Source: an uncultured Trueperaceae bacterium
Lineage (GTDB): Bacteria; Deinococcota; Deinococci; Deinococcales; Trueperaceae
Assembly: GCA_913057685.1 (NCBI GenBank)
Contig: CAJXOA010000001.1
Span: forward strand, 86,400 to 150,399
Direction: 5' to 3'
DNA length: 64,000 nucleotides
In this document: positions 8,143-16,853 of the stretch, piece after piece
Layout of the letters: each line of letters starts with the position of its first letter
Position numbering within the stretch: the first letter of the stretch is position 1
Notes under the pieces: model-generated
Seen by the model: the letters and a program-made list of their open reading frames with translations, nothing else
Databases searched by the model: none
What the model was told of the DNA's origin: nothing
Translations under genes and position numbers: made by a program

Positions 8143-11100
8143 ATGGTGACGTTGGCGTGGAAAACGGGTTCGGGCGTGGTGCGCGCCCTGCGCCTCACGA
8201 GGTTCGTGGCGGTGCTCGCCGCGATGGTCGGGATGGGGTCGGTGCACGCCGAGACCAATCCCTGCGACCTCCTCATGGGCGGCACCTACGACGCCGCCTC
8301 GGGGACCTGTTACCTGAGTTGGGGGCAGAACAAGCGCGCCACACTGAGCGTGCCGGAGGGCATCGACACGCTGGAGGTGTACCTGCAAGGTGGGCGAGGT
8401 GGGGATGCGTTCGCCAACAGCAATCACGGGCGAGGGGGTCGAGGAGGCCGCGTGCGGGGGACCGTGCGCGTCACGCCCGGCCAGAACATCCACGTGAGAA
8501 CCGGCTACATGGACGCCTTCAGCGGCGGGTCCGGTGGGGGTTTTTCAGGCTGTTCACAGGGTGGCGGCGGTGGATGGGCCTCCGGCCTCTTCGACGGCGA
8601 TCGCGACAGAGCGAGCCACGCCCTTCTGGTCGCCGGCGGCGGCGGGGGTTCGGCCGGATCGCAGTTCTGCCGGCACGATTTTTCCTCGAACGGTGGTCAC
8701 GCCTACAACAATGGGAGCAACATCGGTTGGAGCTTCAAGGGGCCAACGGGGGGGAGTGGACGACGTGACACCAGCGATGGCGGGTCGAACGCCACGAACG
8801 GCGGGGGAACGGGCGGTGGCGGGTCCCCCGCCGGGCACCGTGGGAGCGGCGGAACGTCGAGTTCACGTAGCACGCCTGGCGGTGGCGGCGGCTCCGCCTA
8901 CCGCGAGGGGCGCGTCACCGGCTACACGTTCAAGACCCGCTCCCTCGAGGACGTCGAGGGCAACACGCCGTTCGCCTCCATCCGCTACGACGCCGGCGTC
9001 AGCGTCCTCTCGCTGGTTCGCCTCGATGCGAACCCCACCAACGCCTCCAGCATCGCCTTCGAGGTCACCTTCAGCGAGGACGTCGTAGGCGTCGATGCCG
9101 CCGCGTTCGTTCCCATCGGCGACGTTGGGGGAAGCGTCGCCGACGTCCAGGGCGACGGCGCCACGTACGCCGTGAGCGTGGATCTCGCCGCCGGGGACGA
9201 GGGCGTCGCCGGATTGCGGGTTCGCTCCGACACCGGCATCACCTCCCCCGCGACGAACCTGGGCATGGTGGCGGACTACGAATCGGGTGAGACCTACGAC
9301 GTCGACGTCACACCCCCGCACGTCGCGGACGGATCGGTGTCCGTCGCGGGGGCGAGCTCCGCGGGCGGGTTCGCGGTGGGCGACCGACTCACGGCGACGT
9401 GGGACGACGCCGCGTCCGGAGAGGCGCTCGGGTACGCCCGCATTGCCTTCGACGTCACCGCCGTGGACGGACCGGCCGACGTCGCCGCCACCTCCACGAG
9501 CGACGGCTGGACGGGGACGTACGACGTGCCGGCTGGAAACGATGCCTGGAGCGACGCCGCGCTCGGCCTCACTGTGGAGGACGCCGCGGGGAACGTGACG
9601 CGCGTCCCCGACGCCGCCTTGGTGAGCGTCGACGGCGTCGTGCCCGACGTTCGCAGCAGCGCGCTCCACATCGCCGGGGGGACCGGCCCCGGGGGTGGCT
9701 ACGTCGTGGGCGACGAGGTGACGGTGACGTGGAACGCCGGGGCCGAGGGCGCCGGCGTCACCGACGTCGCCGCCGACCTGAGCGCGTTCGGGTTGGGCAC
9801 CGACGTCGCGCTCGCATCGTCCTCCGACGCGACCTGGACGACGACGCAGGAGGTGACCCAAACCGTCGACGCAACCGTCGACGTCGCGGTGCGCGCAACC
9901 CGCCCCTCGGGCAACGAGGGCGCGGCCACCGTCCCGGTCCGCGTCGCCTCCCTCGACGACTCCGTGATCCACGTCGACGCACCCGCGGCGGTCTCGACCG
10001 AGCACCCCGAGGCATCCATCACCGTCGAACTGCGCGACGCGCGTGGGGGTGCCATGGGCGCGAGCGCGGGGGTCGTGGAGGTCGCCACCGATCTCGGGAC
10101 GCTCGGCGCGGTCGACGACCTGGGCGATGGACGCTACACGGTGGCCCTGAGCGCCGAGCCGGAGGTAGGAGGCGGCACTGCGACGATTTCCGCGACGCTG
10201 GACGGCGCGCCGATCGCGGCGACGGCGACGGTGCGGATCGACTTCACCGCGCCCGTCGTGTCGGCCGGCGACGTCACGGTCGCCGGGGCGACCGGCCCCG
10301 GCGGGCGCTTCCGGATCGGCGACGACGTCACGCTCACCTGGAGCGACCCCGAAGCGAGCGGCGCCAACGCCGACGTCGCGGCGGTCACGCTCGACGCGTC
10401 GGCGCTCGGGGGCCCCGCCGAGATCGATGCGACCGCCTCGGGCGGGACGTGGACCGCCCGGTACACCGTGGGGAACACCGGGGTGACCGGGGACGACCTC
10501 CCCGTCGGGTTGCGCGTCCGCGACGCGTCCGGAAACGCCACCACCGCGCCGCGCGTCGCGGGCCTCACGCTCGACGCCGCCGCTCCGGTCGTGACCCGCG
10601 CCAACCTTCGGACGTCGGGCGGAACCGGCACGGGCGGGGCGTTCCGGGCGGGCGACGTCGTCACCGCCACGTGGACGGCGGGAGCGGCGGGGGACGGCAA
10701 CGTCGACGTCTCCAGCGTCACGCTCGATTTCGGGGCGCTTGGGGGTCCGACCGCCGTGAGCGCCACGCGGGACGGGGAGGCCTGGCGGGCCTCGTGGACG
10801 CTCCCCGATCCGTTGGCCGTCGACCGGGCCGACGCCCAAATCGTGTTGACGACCGACGACGCGGCGGGCAACGTCACGACCCTCGCCTCGAGCCCCTTCG
10901 AGGTGGACGGCGTCGCACCGACCGTGACCTCGGGCGCGCTGACGGTCCAGGGGGCAAGCGCCGCCGGCGGCATCTTCAAGGTGGGGGACGTCGTCGAGGT
11001 GCGGTGGGACGACGGACCCGGCGGGGACGCGAACCCCGACGCGATCGCCGAGGTCGCCGTCGACTTCGGCGCGTTCGGGGGACCGGAGCGGGCGCCGGCG

Positions 11101-13686
11101 ACGCGGGAGGGCGACGTGTGGGTCGCGACCTACCCGTTGGGGCCGGGGACGTTGAGTGCTACCGACCTGTCCGCCGAGGTCCACGTGCAGGACGACGCCG
11201 GCAACGCCGCGTCCACGGTCACTCCGAATCCGATCTCCGCGAACACCGTGGCGCCCTCCGTCCCCACCCCGGTCGCGCTCGGGTCGGGCAACGCTTCGAC
11301 GCGGCCGGCGCAGGTCCGCAAGGACGGCGTGCCGACCCTCGCCACGCCCGAGGTGCGCCCCACCCTGTCCGGTCGCGTCGATCCTGGGACCACCGTGACG
11401 CTGTTCGTCGATGGGGTGGAGCACGCGACGTTCCCGTCCGACGCGGAGGGCGCCTGGAGCTACACGTTCCCCGATGCGTTCGAGGACGGTGCCTACGAGG
11501 TACGGATCGCGGCGACCGCGGACGACGCCATCGCCAACACGTCCCCGCCGTCCGAGCCCGTCCGGCTGACGATCGACACGCAGCCCCCCGAGGCGCCCCC
11601 CGCCCCCGACGTCGTGGTGTCCTCGGGGAGCGACGTGCGTCCGGAGGTCGGCGACGCGAGGTACGTCACGCGCGACCCCAACCAAAGGATTTCCGGGTCG
11701 GGGGAGTCGATGACGGACGTCGTGCTGTACGTGCGCCCCGCGATCGAAGCCGCCCAGCGGGCAGCGCCCCAGGTCGCGACGGCCGCCACCTCCGAGCGCG
11801 ACGTCCCGGTGACCGCCTCCACGAAGGACGGCTGGTCGTCGGTGGGGGACGCACCCATCGACGCCGAGGGGAGCTGGACGTTCGCGTTCCCCGACGGCGC
11901 GCTCCGCGAAGGGGACAACGACGTCGCGGCGGTGGTGCGCGACGCCGCTGGGAACCTTTCCCCGATGTCGGGCTCCATCGTCGTGCGCCTCGACACCGCC
12001 CGCCCGACCCTGACGTGGCGGACGCCCCTGGCCGGCGACGCTACGGGCGTGCCGACGCAGGCGACGTTGGCGGTGTCCGGCACGTCGACCGGATTGGACG
12101 ACGGCGCCGTCGTTCGCATCTCCGCCTCCGATGCGACGCGGCACGTGGGGGTGGAGGCCACCGTCGAGAGCGATGCCTGGCAGGCGACGCTCGACCTCTC
12201 GACGCTCGACGACGGTCCGCTCACGTTGCGGGCCACGGCCACCGACCGAGCCGGGAACGCCGCGGAGCCGCAGATCCTGAACCTGGTCAAGGACGTCGGG
12301 CGTCCCACCGTGCGCCTCGAAGGCCCGGAGGCGGTGGACGGGCCGTTCGAGGTGACGGTCGCCTTCTCCGAGCCCGTTCGCGGGTTCGACGCCGCCGACG
12401 TCGTGCTCGAGGCGGCTGCCGTCGCGGAGGTGCAGCCCGCCGACGACGCCGCGACGTATCGTCTCGCCCTCGTCGACGTCGAGCTCGGGGAGCGCGTGAC
12501 GATCGCTGTGCCCGAAGGGGCGGCGCACGATACGGCGGGGAACGCCAGCTACGCCTCCGACGTGCTCGAAATTCGAACCGGGAGCCCGGCGTCGGCGTTC
12601 GAGGCGCACCGCGCCACCGTCGAGGCGTGGCTGGACGAAGCCGTGCGCGACGACCTCGAACGGACGCTGGACGTCGCGACCACCCAGCTGGAGGCTCGTG
12701 ACGGGGCCGCTCCGGGTGGGCGGTCCGCAGCGGCGTGTGGCGCCTCCACGCCCTCCCGGTCCGACGCGGACGCCACCCCGTGCCGGAGCCCCACGGTCGA
12801 CGTCTGGACCGCTGGCGAGGTTCGAAGCGGTGGGGCGGAGGCCGAGGGGCGCCTGCGGGTACGCACGCCGCGAGGGGCGGGGGGAGGCGCCTGGCGGGTG
12901 GCGGCCGGCTACGCCGTCGACACGTTCGCCGAGGAGGCCGTCGCGGCCGCCGACCTCGAGATCGGCTGGACGCGAGCGGCGGACGCCACCTCGCCCGCAC
13001 CCCGCTTCGGGGTGGCATGGCGCACCGACGTCCATACCCGTGAGCGGCGCGATGGAGCGCTGGCGGGTACGGGCACGACGATGGGGACGTCGCTGACGGC
13101 GTACGCGGCGCGACGTCCGTGGCCGGGGGTGACGGTCCGTGGGCTCGCCCTTGCCCGCGCGAATCGCGTGGGCCTCGACGTCGCGGACGACGAGGTCCAC
13201 GTCGTCGCCGTCTCGCGCGGGACCGCGGCGGTGGTGGCCCTCCAGGTCGAGGGCCGCGCCCCATCCGAGGGGGCGCACTTCGTCCCGAGCGCCGAGATCG
13301 CCGCCGGGCGCACGTGGCCCGGAGCGGCACGGGTCGCTGCGGAGGCCTACGGCCGGCGAACGACCGGTCTCGTCGCCGACGTCGAGGGCGCCTGGATGGC
13401 CTCCGCGACGCTTCAGCCCCGCTGGACGTCGGCCCCGTTCGTGGTCGCCTCCGACCGTGCGGCGTGGCAGGTGTCGGCCGCGCCGGGCGTCGCGTGTCGG
13501 TGGTCGGACGCCCCGTCCGCCGCGCTGCAGCTCCCCTGCGAACCCGAGCTGGAGGCGTCGCTGACCCGGAGCCTGGACGGCGTGCGCGGCGCCTGGGAGA
13601 CGAACGTCACCGCGACACTGGACCGCGCAGGGTATCGGGTCTCGATCGGGACGCTCGGGACGTTCCGCGGCCCGGTCGGCCCCTGA
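8143..13686 (+). CDS. Giant surface protein: Gly-rich region, Ig-like repeats, autotransporter-like barrel
   Basis: 1847 residues. A signal peptide ends near residue 35 (VHA|ET). Residues ~85-255 are extremely Gly-rich, as in glycine-rich domains of secreted adhesins. Next is an Ig-like domain with the FEVTFSEDVVGVDAAAF signature (~290-386), a series of ~105-residue cadherin/Ig-like repeats with GGxFxxGDxVxxTW and DDAGNxxT signatures (~400-1060, interrupted by an invasin-like repeat ~605-700), three further Ig-like domains, and a second FSEPVRGFDAADV domain (~1385-1480). A helical segment (~1483-1520) precedes ~295 residues of alternating amphipathic strands, resembling the linker-plus-barrel of type V autotransporters. 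I infer an outer-membrane-anchored adhesin. The barrel call is by pattern only, and the last residue is Pro, not the usual aromatic. Low hydrophobicity and Asp/Val/Gly richness differ from neighbouring genes. Confidence 0.8.
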   Translation: MVTLAWKTGSGVVRALRLTRFVAVLAAMVGMGSVHAETNPCDLLMGGTYDAASGTCYLSWGQNKRATLSVPEGIDTLEVYLQGGRGGDAFANSNHGRGGRGGRVRGTVRVTPGQNIHVRTGYMDAFSGGSGGGFSGCSQGGGGGWASGLFDGDRDRASHALLVAGGGGGSAGSQFCRHDFSSNGGHAYNNGSNIGWSFKGPTGGSGRRDTSDGGSNATNGGGTGGGGSPAGHRGSGGTSSSRSTPGGGGGSAYREGRVTGYTFKTRSLEDVEGNTPFASIRYDAGVSVLSLVRLDANPTNASSIAFEVTFSEDVVGVDAAAFVPIGDVGGSVADVQGDGATYAVSVDLAAGDEGVAGLRVRSDTGITSPATNLGMVADYESGETYDVDVTPPHVADGSVSVAGASSAGGFAVGDRLTATWDDAASGEALGYARIAFDVTAVDGPADVAATSTSDGWTGTYDVPAGNDAWSDAALGLTVEDAAGNVTRVPDAALVSVDGVVPDVRSSALHIAGGTGPGGGYVVGDEVTVTWNAGAEGAGVTDVAADLSAFGLGTDVALASSSDATWTTTQEVTQTVDATVDVAVRATRPSGNEGAATVPVRVASLDDSVIHVDAPAAVSTEHPEASITVELRDARGGAMGASAGVVEVATDLGTLGAVDDLGDGRYTVALSAEPEVGGGTATISATLDGAPIAATATVRIDFTAPVVSAGDVTVAGATGPGGRFRIGDDVTLTWSDPEASGANADVAAVTLDASALGGPAEIDATASGGTWTARYTVGNTGVTGDDLPVGLRVRDASGNATTAPRVAGLTLDAAAPVVTRANLRTSGGTGTGGAFRAGDVVTATWTAGAAGDGNVDVSSVTLDFGALGGPTAVSATRDGEAWRASWTLPDPLAVDRADAQIVLTTDDAAGNVTTLASSPFEVDGVAPTVTSGALTVQGASAAGGIFKVGDVVEVRWDDGPGGDANPDAIAEVAVDFGAFGGPERAPATREGDVWVATYPLGPGTLSATDLSAEVHVQDDAGNAASTVTPNPISANTVAPSVPTPVALGSGNASTRPAQVRKDGVPTLATPEVRPTLSGRVDPGTTVTLFVDGVEHATFPSDAEGAWSYTFPDAFEDGAYEVRIAATADDAIANTSPPSEPVRLTIDTQPPEAPPAPDVVVSSGSDVRPEVGDARYVTRDPNQRISGSGESMTDVVLYVRPAIEAAQRAAPQVATAATSERDVPVTASTKDGWSSVGDAPIDAEGSWTFAFPDGALREGDNDVAAVVRDAAGNLSPMSGSIVVRLDTARPTLTWRTPLAGDATGVPTQATLAVSGTSTGLDDGAVVRISASDATRHVGVEATVESDAWQATLDLSTLDDGPLTLRATATDRAGNAAEPQILNLVKDVGRPTVRLEGPEAVDGPFEVTVAFSEPVRGFDAADVVLEAAAVAEVQPADDAATYRLALVDVELGERVTIAVPEGAAHDTAGNASYASDVLEIRTGSPASAFEAHRATVEAWLDEAVRDDLERTLDVATTQLEARDGAAPGGRSAAACGASTPSRSDADATPCRSPTVDVWTAGEVRSGGAEAEGRLRVRTPRGAGGGAWRVAAGYAVDTFAEEAVAAADLEIGWTRAADATSPAPRFGVAWRTDVHTRERRDGALAGTGTTMGTSLTAYAARRPWPGVTVRGLALARANRVGLDVADDEVHVVAVSRGTAAVVALQVEGRAPSEGAHFVPSAEIAAGRTWPGAARVAAEAYGRRTTGLVADVEGAWMASATLQPRWTSAPFVVASDRAAWQVSAAPGVACRWSDAPSAALQLPCEPELEASLTRSLDGVRGAWETNVTATLDRAGYRVSIGTLGTFRGPVGP

Positions 13687-13773
13687 AGCGGAACCGGGTC
13701 GCCCTGCGCCGTCGCCGGGTGGGGTCGCACGCGAACGTGACCCCACGCCGGGTCACGACGCCCCGCGCCGGCG

Positions 13774-13779
13774 TACCCT
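13774..13779 (+). promoter_or_regulatory. -10 element (TACCCT) of a probable leaderless msrA promoter
   Basis: TACCCT lies 7 nt before the msrA ATG, with no ribosome binding site between. The same arrangement recurs before several genes in this window. No convincing -35 box is visible. Confidence 0.5.
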
Positions 13780-13786
13780 ACACCCC

Positions 13787-14404
13787 ATGAGCGACCCCAC
13801 CTCTCCGCCCGCGCAGGACGCCACCTCAGCGACCACCCCCCTGGAGACCACCACCTTGGGCGGCGGCTGCTTCTGGTGCCTCGACGCCGTCTACCGCGGG
13901 GTCGAGGGCGTCCACGACAGCGTCGCCGGCTACGCCGGCGGGCACGCTCCGCACCCCACGTACGCCGACGTGTGCACCGGCACGACCGGCCACGCCGAGG
14001 TCGTGCGGCTCACGTACGACCCCGGGGTGGTGACGTTCGACGACCTGTTGAACGTCTTCTTCTCCATCCACGACCCCACCACGAAGGACCGGCAGGGGGC
14101 GGACGTCGGGCCGCAGTACCGCTCGATCGTGCTGGCGGAGAGCGACGCGCAGGCGGAGGCGGCCCGCGCGAAGATCGCCGAGCTCGACGCGGAGGCGACC
14201 TTCGGTGCCGCGATCGTCACCGAGGTGGAGCGGCTCGAGACGTTCCACCCGGCGGAGGGGTACCACCAGAACTTCTTCGCGAACAACCCCGGGCAGGGCT
14301 ACTGCGCGGCCGTCATCGCGCCGAAGGTCTCGGCGTTCCGGGCGCGCCACGCGCACCTGCTGAAGCCCAACCGCGCGACGCCGGGCACGACCGGCGCGAC
14401 CTGA
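13787..14404 (+). CDS. msrA: Peptide-methionine (S)-S-oxide reductase MsrA
   Basis: Repairs S-epimers of methionine sulfoxide in oxidised proteins, using thioredoxin. The 205-residue protein contains the catalytic motif GGCFWC, the conserved GYAGG, and the downstream FHPAEGYHQNF motif. About 20 non-conserved residues precede the fold. It is convergent with msrB, and the two genes share a hairpin in which both stop codons are embedded. Confidence 0.96.
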   Translation: MSDPTSPPAQDATSATTPLETTTLGGGCFWCLDAVYRGVEGVHDSVAGYAGGHAPHPTYADVCTGTTGHAEVVRLTYDPGVVTFDDLLNVFFSIHDPTTKDRQGADVGPQYRSIVLAESDAQAEAARAKIAELDAEATFGAAIVTEVERLETFHPAEGYHQNFFANNPGQGYCAAVIAPKVSAFRARHAHLLKPNRATPGTTGAT

Positions 14405-14427
14405 GGGCCGCCCCGGCGCGCCCTCAG
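14401..14427. terminator. Bidirectional hairpin between msrA and msrB
   Basis: A perfect 8-bp inverted repeat, CTGAGGGC (14401-14408) and GCCCTCAG (14420-14427), with an 11-nt GC-rich loop. The msrA stop (14402-14404) and the msrB stop (14424-14426 on the minus strand) lie inside the two arms. There is no T-tract, so it may act as a pause or mRNA-end hairpin. Confidence 0.6.
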
Positions 14428-14846
14428 GCGTCGTCGGGCACGAACCGTAGGGCGACGCCGTTGCTGCAGTAGCGCAGGCCGGTCGGCTCCGGGCCGTCCT
14501 CGAAGACGTGCCCGTGGTGCCCGCCGCACTTCGCGCAGTGGTACTCCGTGCGCGCGTAGCCGACGTGGTAGTCGGTCTTCGTTTCGAACGCGCCGGGGAG
14601 GGCGGTGTGGAACGACGGCCAGCCGCAGTGCGCGTCGAACTTCACCGACGCGTCGAACAGCGGGTGGCCGCAGGCGGCGCAGACGTAGCGTCCGGGCCGC
14701 CACTCGTCGTTGAGGGGGCTGCTGCCGGGGCGTTCGGTCGCCTCGTGCCGCAGCACCCGGTAGGCGGCGTCGTCCAGGCGCGCCCGCCAGTCGTCGTCGT
14801 TCAGGGCGGTCGGGTCGAACGCGGCGTCGCGGGGATCGTCGTTCAT
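14424..14846 (-). CDS. msrB: Peptide-methionine (R)-S-oxide reductase MsrB
   Basis: Reduces the R-epimer of methionine sulfoxide, complementing MsrA. The 140-residue protein has two CxxC zinc pairs (CAAC and CAKC), the conserved HCGWPSFH segment and the catalytic cysteine in RYCSNG. An acidic N-terminal extension of about 25 residues precedes the fold. Confidence 0.96.
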   Translation of the reverse strand: MNDDPRDAAFDPTALNDDDWRARLDDAAYRVLRHEATERPGSSPLNDEWRPGRYVCAACGHPLFDASVKFDAHCGWPSFHTALPGAFETKTDYHVGYARTEYHCAKCGGHHGHVFEDGPEPTGLRYCSNGVALRFVPDDA

Positions 14847-14898
14847 GCGGGCATGGTACGGGGGCGCGGCGGGGCCGTCCGTGGTCCAGGACGCGGCG

Positions 14899-15561
14899 TC
14901 AGCCGTCCGCCTCCCCGAACGCCTGCGCGACCCGCGCCCGACCGACCTCGAGTTGGTCGGCGCCGATCGTGTGCCCCAAACCGGGGTACAGCCGCACCTC
15001 GACCTCCGCGCCCAGCCCCCGAAGGATCTCCGCGCTGGCCTCGACCCGCCCGGTGGGGATGTGCGGGTCGGGGTCGGCGCTCCCGAGGAACACCGGCGTG
15101 CCCGCCAGGTCGCCGTCGTACGCGTCGGGGTCGAGCGTCTCGCCGATCAGGCCGCCGGCGAACGCCAGCACCGCGCCCAACGGTCGGCCGCGGCGGGCGG
15201 CGACGTCGGTCGCGAGGCAGGCGCCCTGGCTGAACCCGCCCAGGACCGTGCGGGTGGGGTCGATGCCGGCCGCCTCGAGGGCGTCGAGCGTCGCGCCGAC
15301 CTTGGCGCGGGCGGAGTCCAGCCACGGTTGGTTGGCCGCTTCGGGCTCCACGAAGCGCCGCGGGTACCAGACCGACCCCGCCGCGCGGGGGAGCCGCACC
15401 GCGACGGCGGCGGTGCGGCCCTCGAGCAGCAGGTTCGCGAGCGGCGCGAGGTCGTCGGGCGCCGCGCCGCGCCCGTGGATCAGGACCAGGGCGGCGTCGG
15501 CGTCGGCGAGCGCGGCGCCGGACTCGAGCGGCGCGAGGGGGGCGTGGGGATCGTCGTTCAC
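14899..15561 (-). CDS. Phospholipase/carboxylesterase family alpha/beta hydrolase
   Basis: 220-residue alpha/beta hydrolase of the YpfH/carboxylesterase group. Seen: the oxyanion segment VLIHGRGA, the nucleophile elbow GGFSQGA with Ser111, a likely acid in GSADPDPHIP and the catalytic His in GLGHTI. The GTG start is supported by AGGAGG 7-8 nt upstream; the frame is open much further but that sequence is antisense to the thioredoxin-like gene. Family members cleave short acyl or phospholipid esters; the substrate is unknown here. It is divergent from the thioredoxin-fold gene. Confidence 0.85.
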   Translation of the reverse strand: MNDDPHAPLAPLESGAALADADAALVLIHGRGAAPDDLAPLANLLLEGRTAAVAVRLPRAAGSVWYPRRFVEPEAANQPWLDSARAKVGATLDALEAAGIDPTRTVLGGFSQGACLATDVAARRGRPLGAVLAFAGGLIGETLDPDAYDGDLAGTPVFLGSADPDPHIPTGRVEASAEILRGLGAEVEVRLYPGLGHTIGADQLEVGRARVAQAFGEADG

Positions 15562-15660
15562 GAAGAACCTCCTGCCGGCATGAGACCACGGCGTCCGCGC
15601 TGCGGACGTCGGCGGGGACGGCGTGCCGTCGGCGCGACCCACGTCGCGGCGGCCGCTCGG

Positions 15661-15666
15661 TACCTT
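15661..15666 (+). promoter_or_regulatory. -10 element (TACCTT) of a probable leaderless promoter
   Basis: TACCTT lies 6 nt before the ATG of the thioredoxin-fold gene and no ribosome binding site is present. Confidence 0.45.
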
Positions 15667-15672
15667 GGGTGC

Positions 15673-16173
15673 ATGACGCACGACGACGCCTCCGACGACG
15701 CCCCGCAGGTCGCCCCCGCGCACGATTGGCCCGACGCCGAGGACTGGGTTTGGCACGGCCCCCTCGGCGCGCCGGGCACGTGGGGGAAACCGGGCCTGGT
15801 GATGGCCTTCAACCTCGAGTGCCCCGGCTGCATCTCGCGGGGGATCCCGTTCCTCAAGCGGTTGCAGGGGGAGCACGGCGACGCGTTGCAGCTGGCGCTG
15901 CTGCACACCGCCTACGGGCACCGCGACCTGCCGCGCGACGGCGTCGAGCCGGAACTGCTGCGCTTCGCGGAGAGTTTCGCCCGCCTGACGATGCCGATCG
16001 CGCTCGACGTGAGCGGCGAGCGGGCCCGCCGGTGGGGGACGGAGGGCACCCCGCACTGGTTCGCCTTCGGTGCCGACGGCACCCTGGTGCGCAGCGTTTA
16101 CGGCTCGCAGGAGAACGCGCAGACGCGCCTCGAGTACCTCCTCGACGAGCTGGTGCAGGCCCCCACCTCGTGA
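15673..16173 (+). CDS. Thioredoxin-fold protein with CPGC motif
   Basis: 166-residue cytoplasmic protein (no signal peptide). It has a redox-type motif CPGC (Cys50, Cys53) after a beta strand, a helix carrying the Cys pair, the cis-Pro-like GTPHWFAFGADG, and a C-terminal helix. The layout is that of the AhpC/TSA-thioredoxin superfamily. The Pro between the cysteines and the acidic N-terminus differ from classical thioredoxin (CGPC). It could be a redoxin supporting the neighbouring Msr enzymes; that link is inferred from proximity only. Confidence 0.75.
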   Translation: MTHDDASDDAPQVAPAHDWPDAEDWVWHGPLGAPGTWGKPGLVMAFNLECPGCISRGIPFLKRLQGEHGDALQLALLHTAYGHRDLPRDGVEPELLRFAESFARLTMPIALDVSGERARRWGTEGTPHWFAFGADGTLVRSVYGSQENAQTRLEYLLDELVQAPTS

Positions 16174-16280
16174 CGAGGGTCGGTCGCGGCGACGGCGGTG
16201 GCGACGGCGGCGTCGGCGGCGGTGGGGGCGGTGCGCCGACCGCCGGGGCGGCGGTTGGAAGCGCCGGCGGGGCCGCCCGC

Positions 16281-16778
16281 ATGATCCCCAGCACCCTCGT
16301 GTACGTCGAGCGCGGCGAGGCGGTGTTGATGCTGCGCAAGGCGCGCGGGCACCAGATGGGCATGTGGAACGGCTTGGGCGGCAAGGCCGAACCGGGGGAG
16401 ATGCCCGAGGCGTGCGCGGTGCGGGAGGTGCGCGAGGAGGCGGGGCTCGAGGTGACCGACCTGCGCTACCGCGGCCTGATCGTCTTCCCGCGCTTCGACG
16501 GCCTGAACGACTGGTACGTCTGGGTCTACCTCGCCTCGGCCGACGGCACCCCCGTGAGCGGGGACGAGGGGGAGGTGGCGTGGGTCGACCGCGCCGACCT
16601 CGCCGACCTCGACCTGCACGAGGGCGACCGGACGTTCCTGCCGTGGCTGTGGCAGCGCGAGCTGACGTTCTCCGCGCGCTTCGACTACGAGGACGGGCGC
16701 TTCCAGGGGCACGAGGTGGCGTTCTACCCTGGTGCCGGCTCCAGCGGCCCCGGACGCGGCGGGCGGGCCGACGGGTAG
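16281..16778 (+). CDS. Nudix hydrolase (MutT/MTH1-like)
   Basis: 165-residue Nudix-fold phosphohydrolase. The Nudix box is GLGGKAEPGEMPEACAVREV followed by REEAGL, with the required Glu/Arg positions. The adjacent MWNGLGGK and the C-terminal region resemble 8-oxo-dGTPases of the MTH1 type, which would fit the oxidative-damage repair genes nearby (msrA, msrB); substrate inferred. The ATG was chosen because the upstream open sequence is low-complexity Gly/Ala. Confidence 0.85.
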   Translation: MIPSTLVYVERGEAVLMLRKARGHQMGMWNGLGGKAEPGEMPEACAVREVREEAGLEVTDLRYRGLIVFPRFDGLNDWYVWVYLASADGTPVSGDEGEVAWVDRADLADLDLHEGDRTFLPWLWQRELTFSARFDYEDGRFQGHEVAFYPGAGSSGPGRGGRADG

Positions 16779-16853
16779 CGTCCAGGGGGCGCGATCCCGT
16801 TCGCCGGGCGGTGGGAGGCGTACGGGTTGGCCGGCTCGGGAGAGGAGGACCGC

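Noticed and set aside
8863..13746. Very long open frame (about 1600 codons) opposite the giant surface-protein gene
   Set aside because: Antisense of a GC-rich gene with repeats; the translation is Arg/Gly/Asp-rich without recognisable domains, signal peptide or ribosome binding site. The plus-strand product has clear domains.
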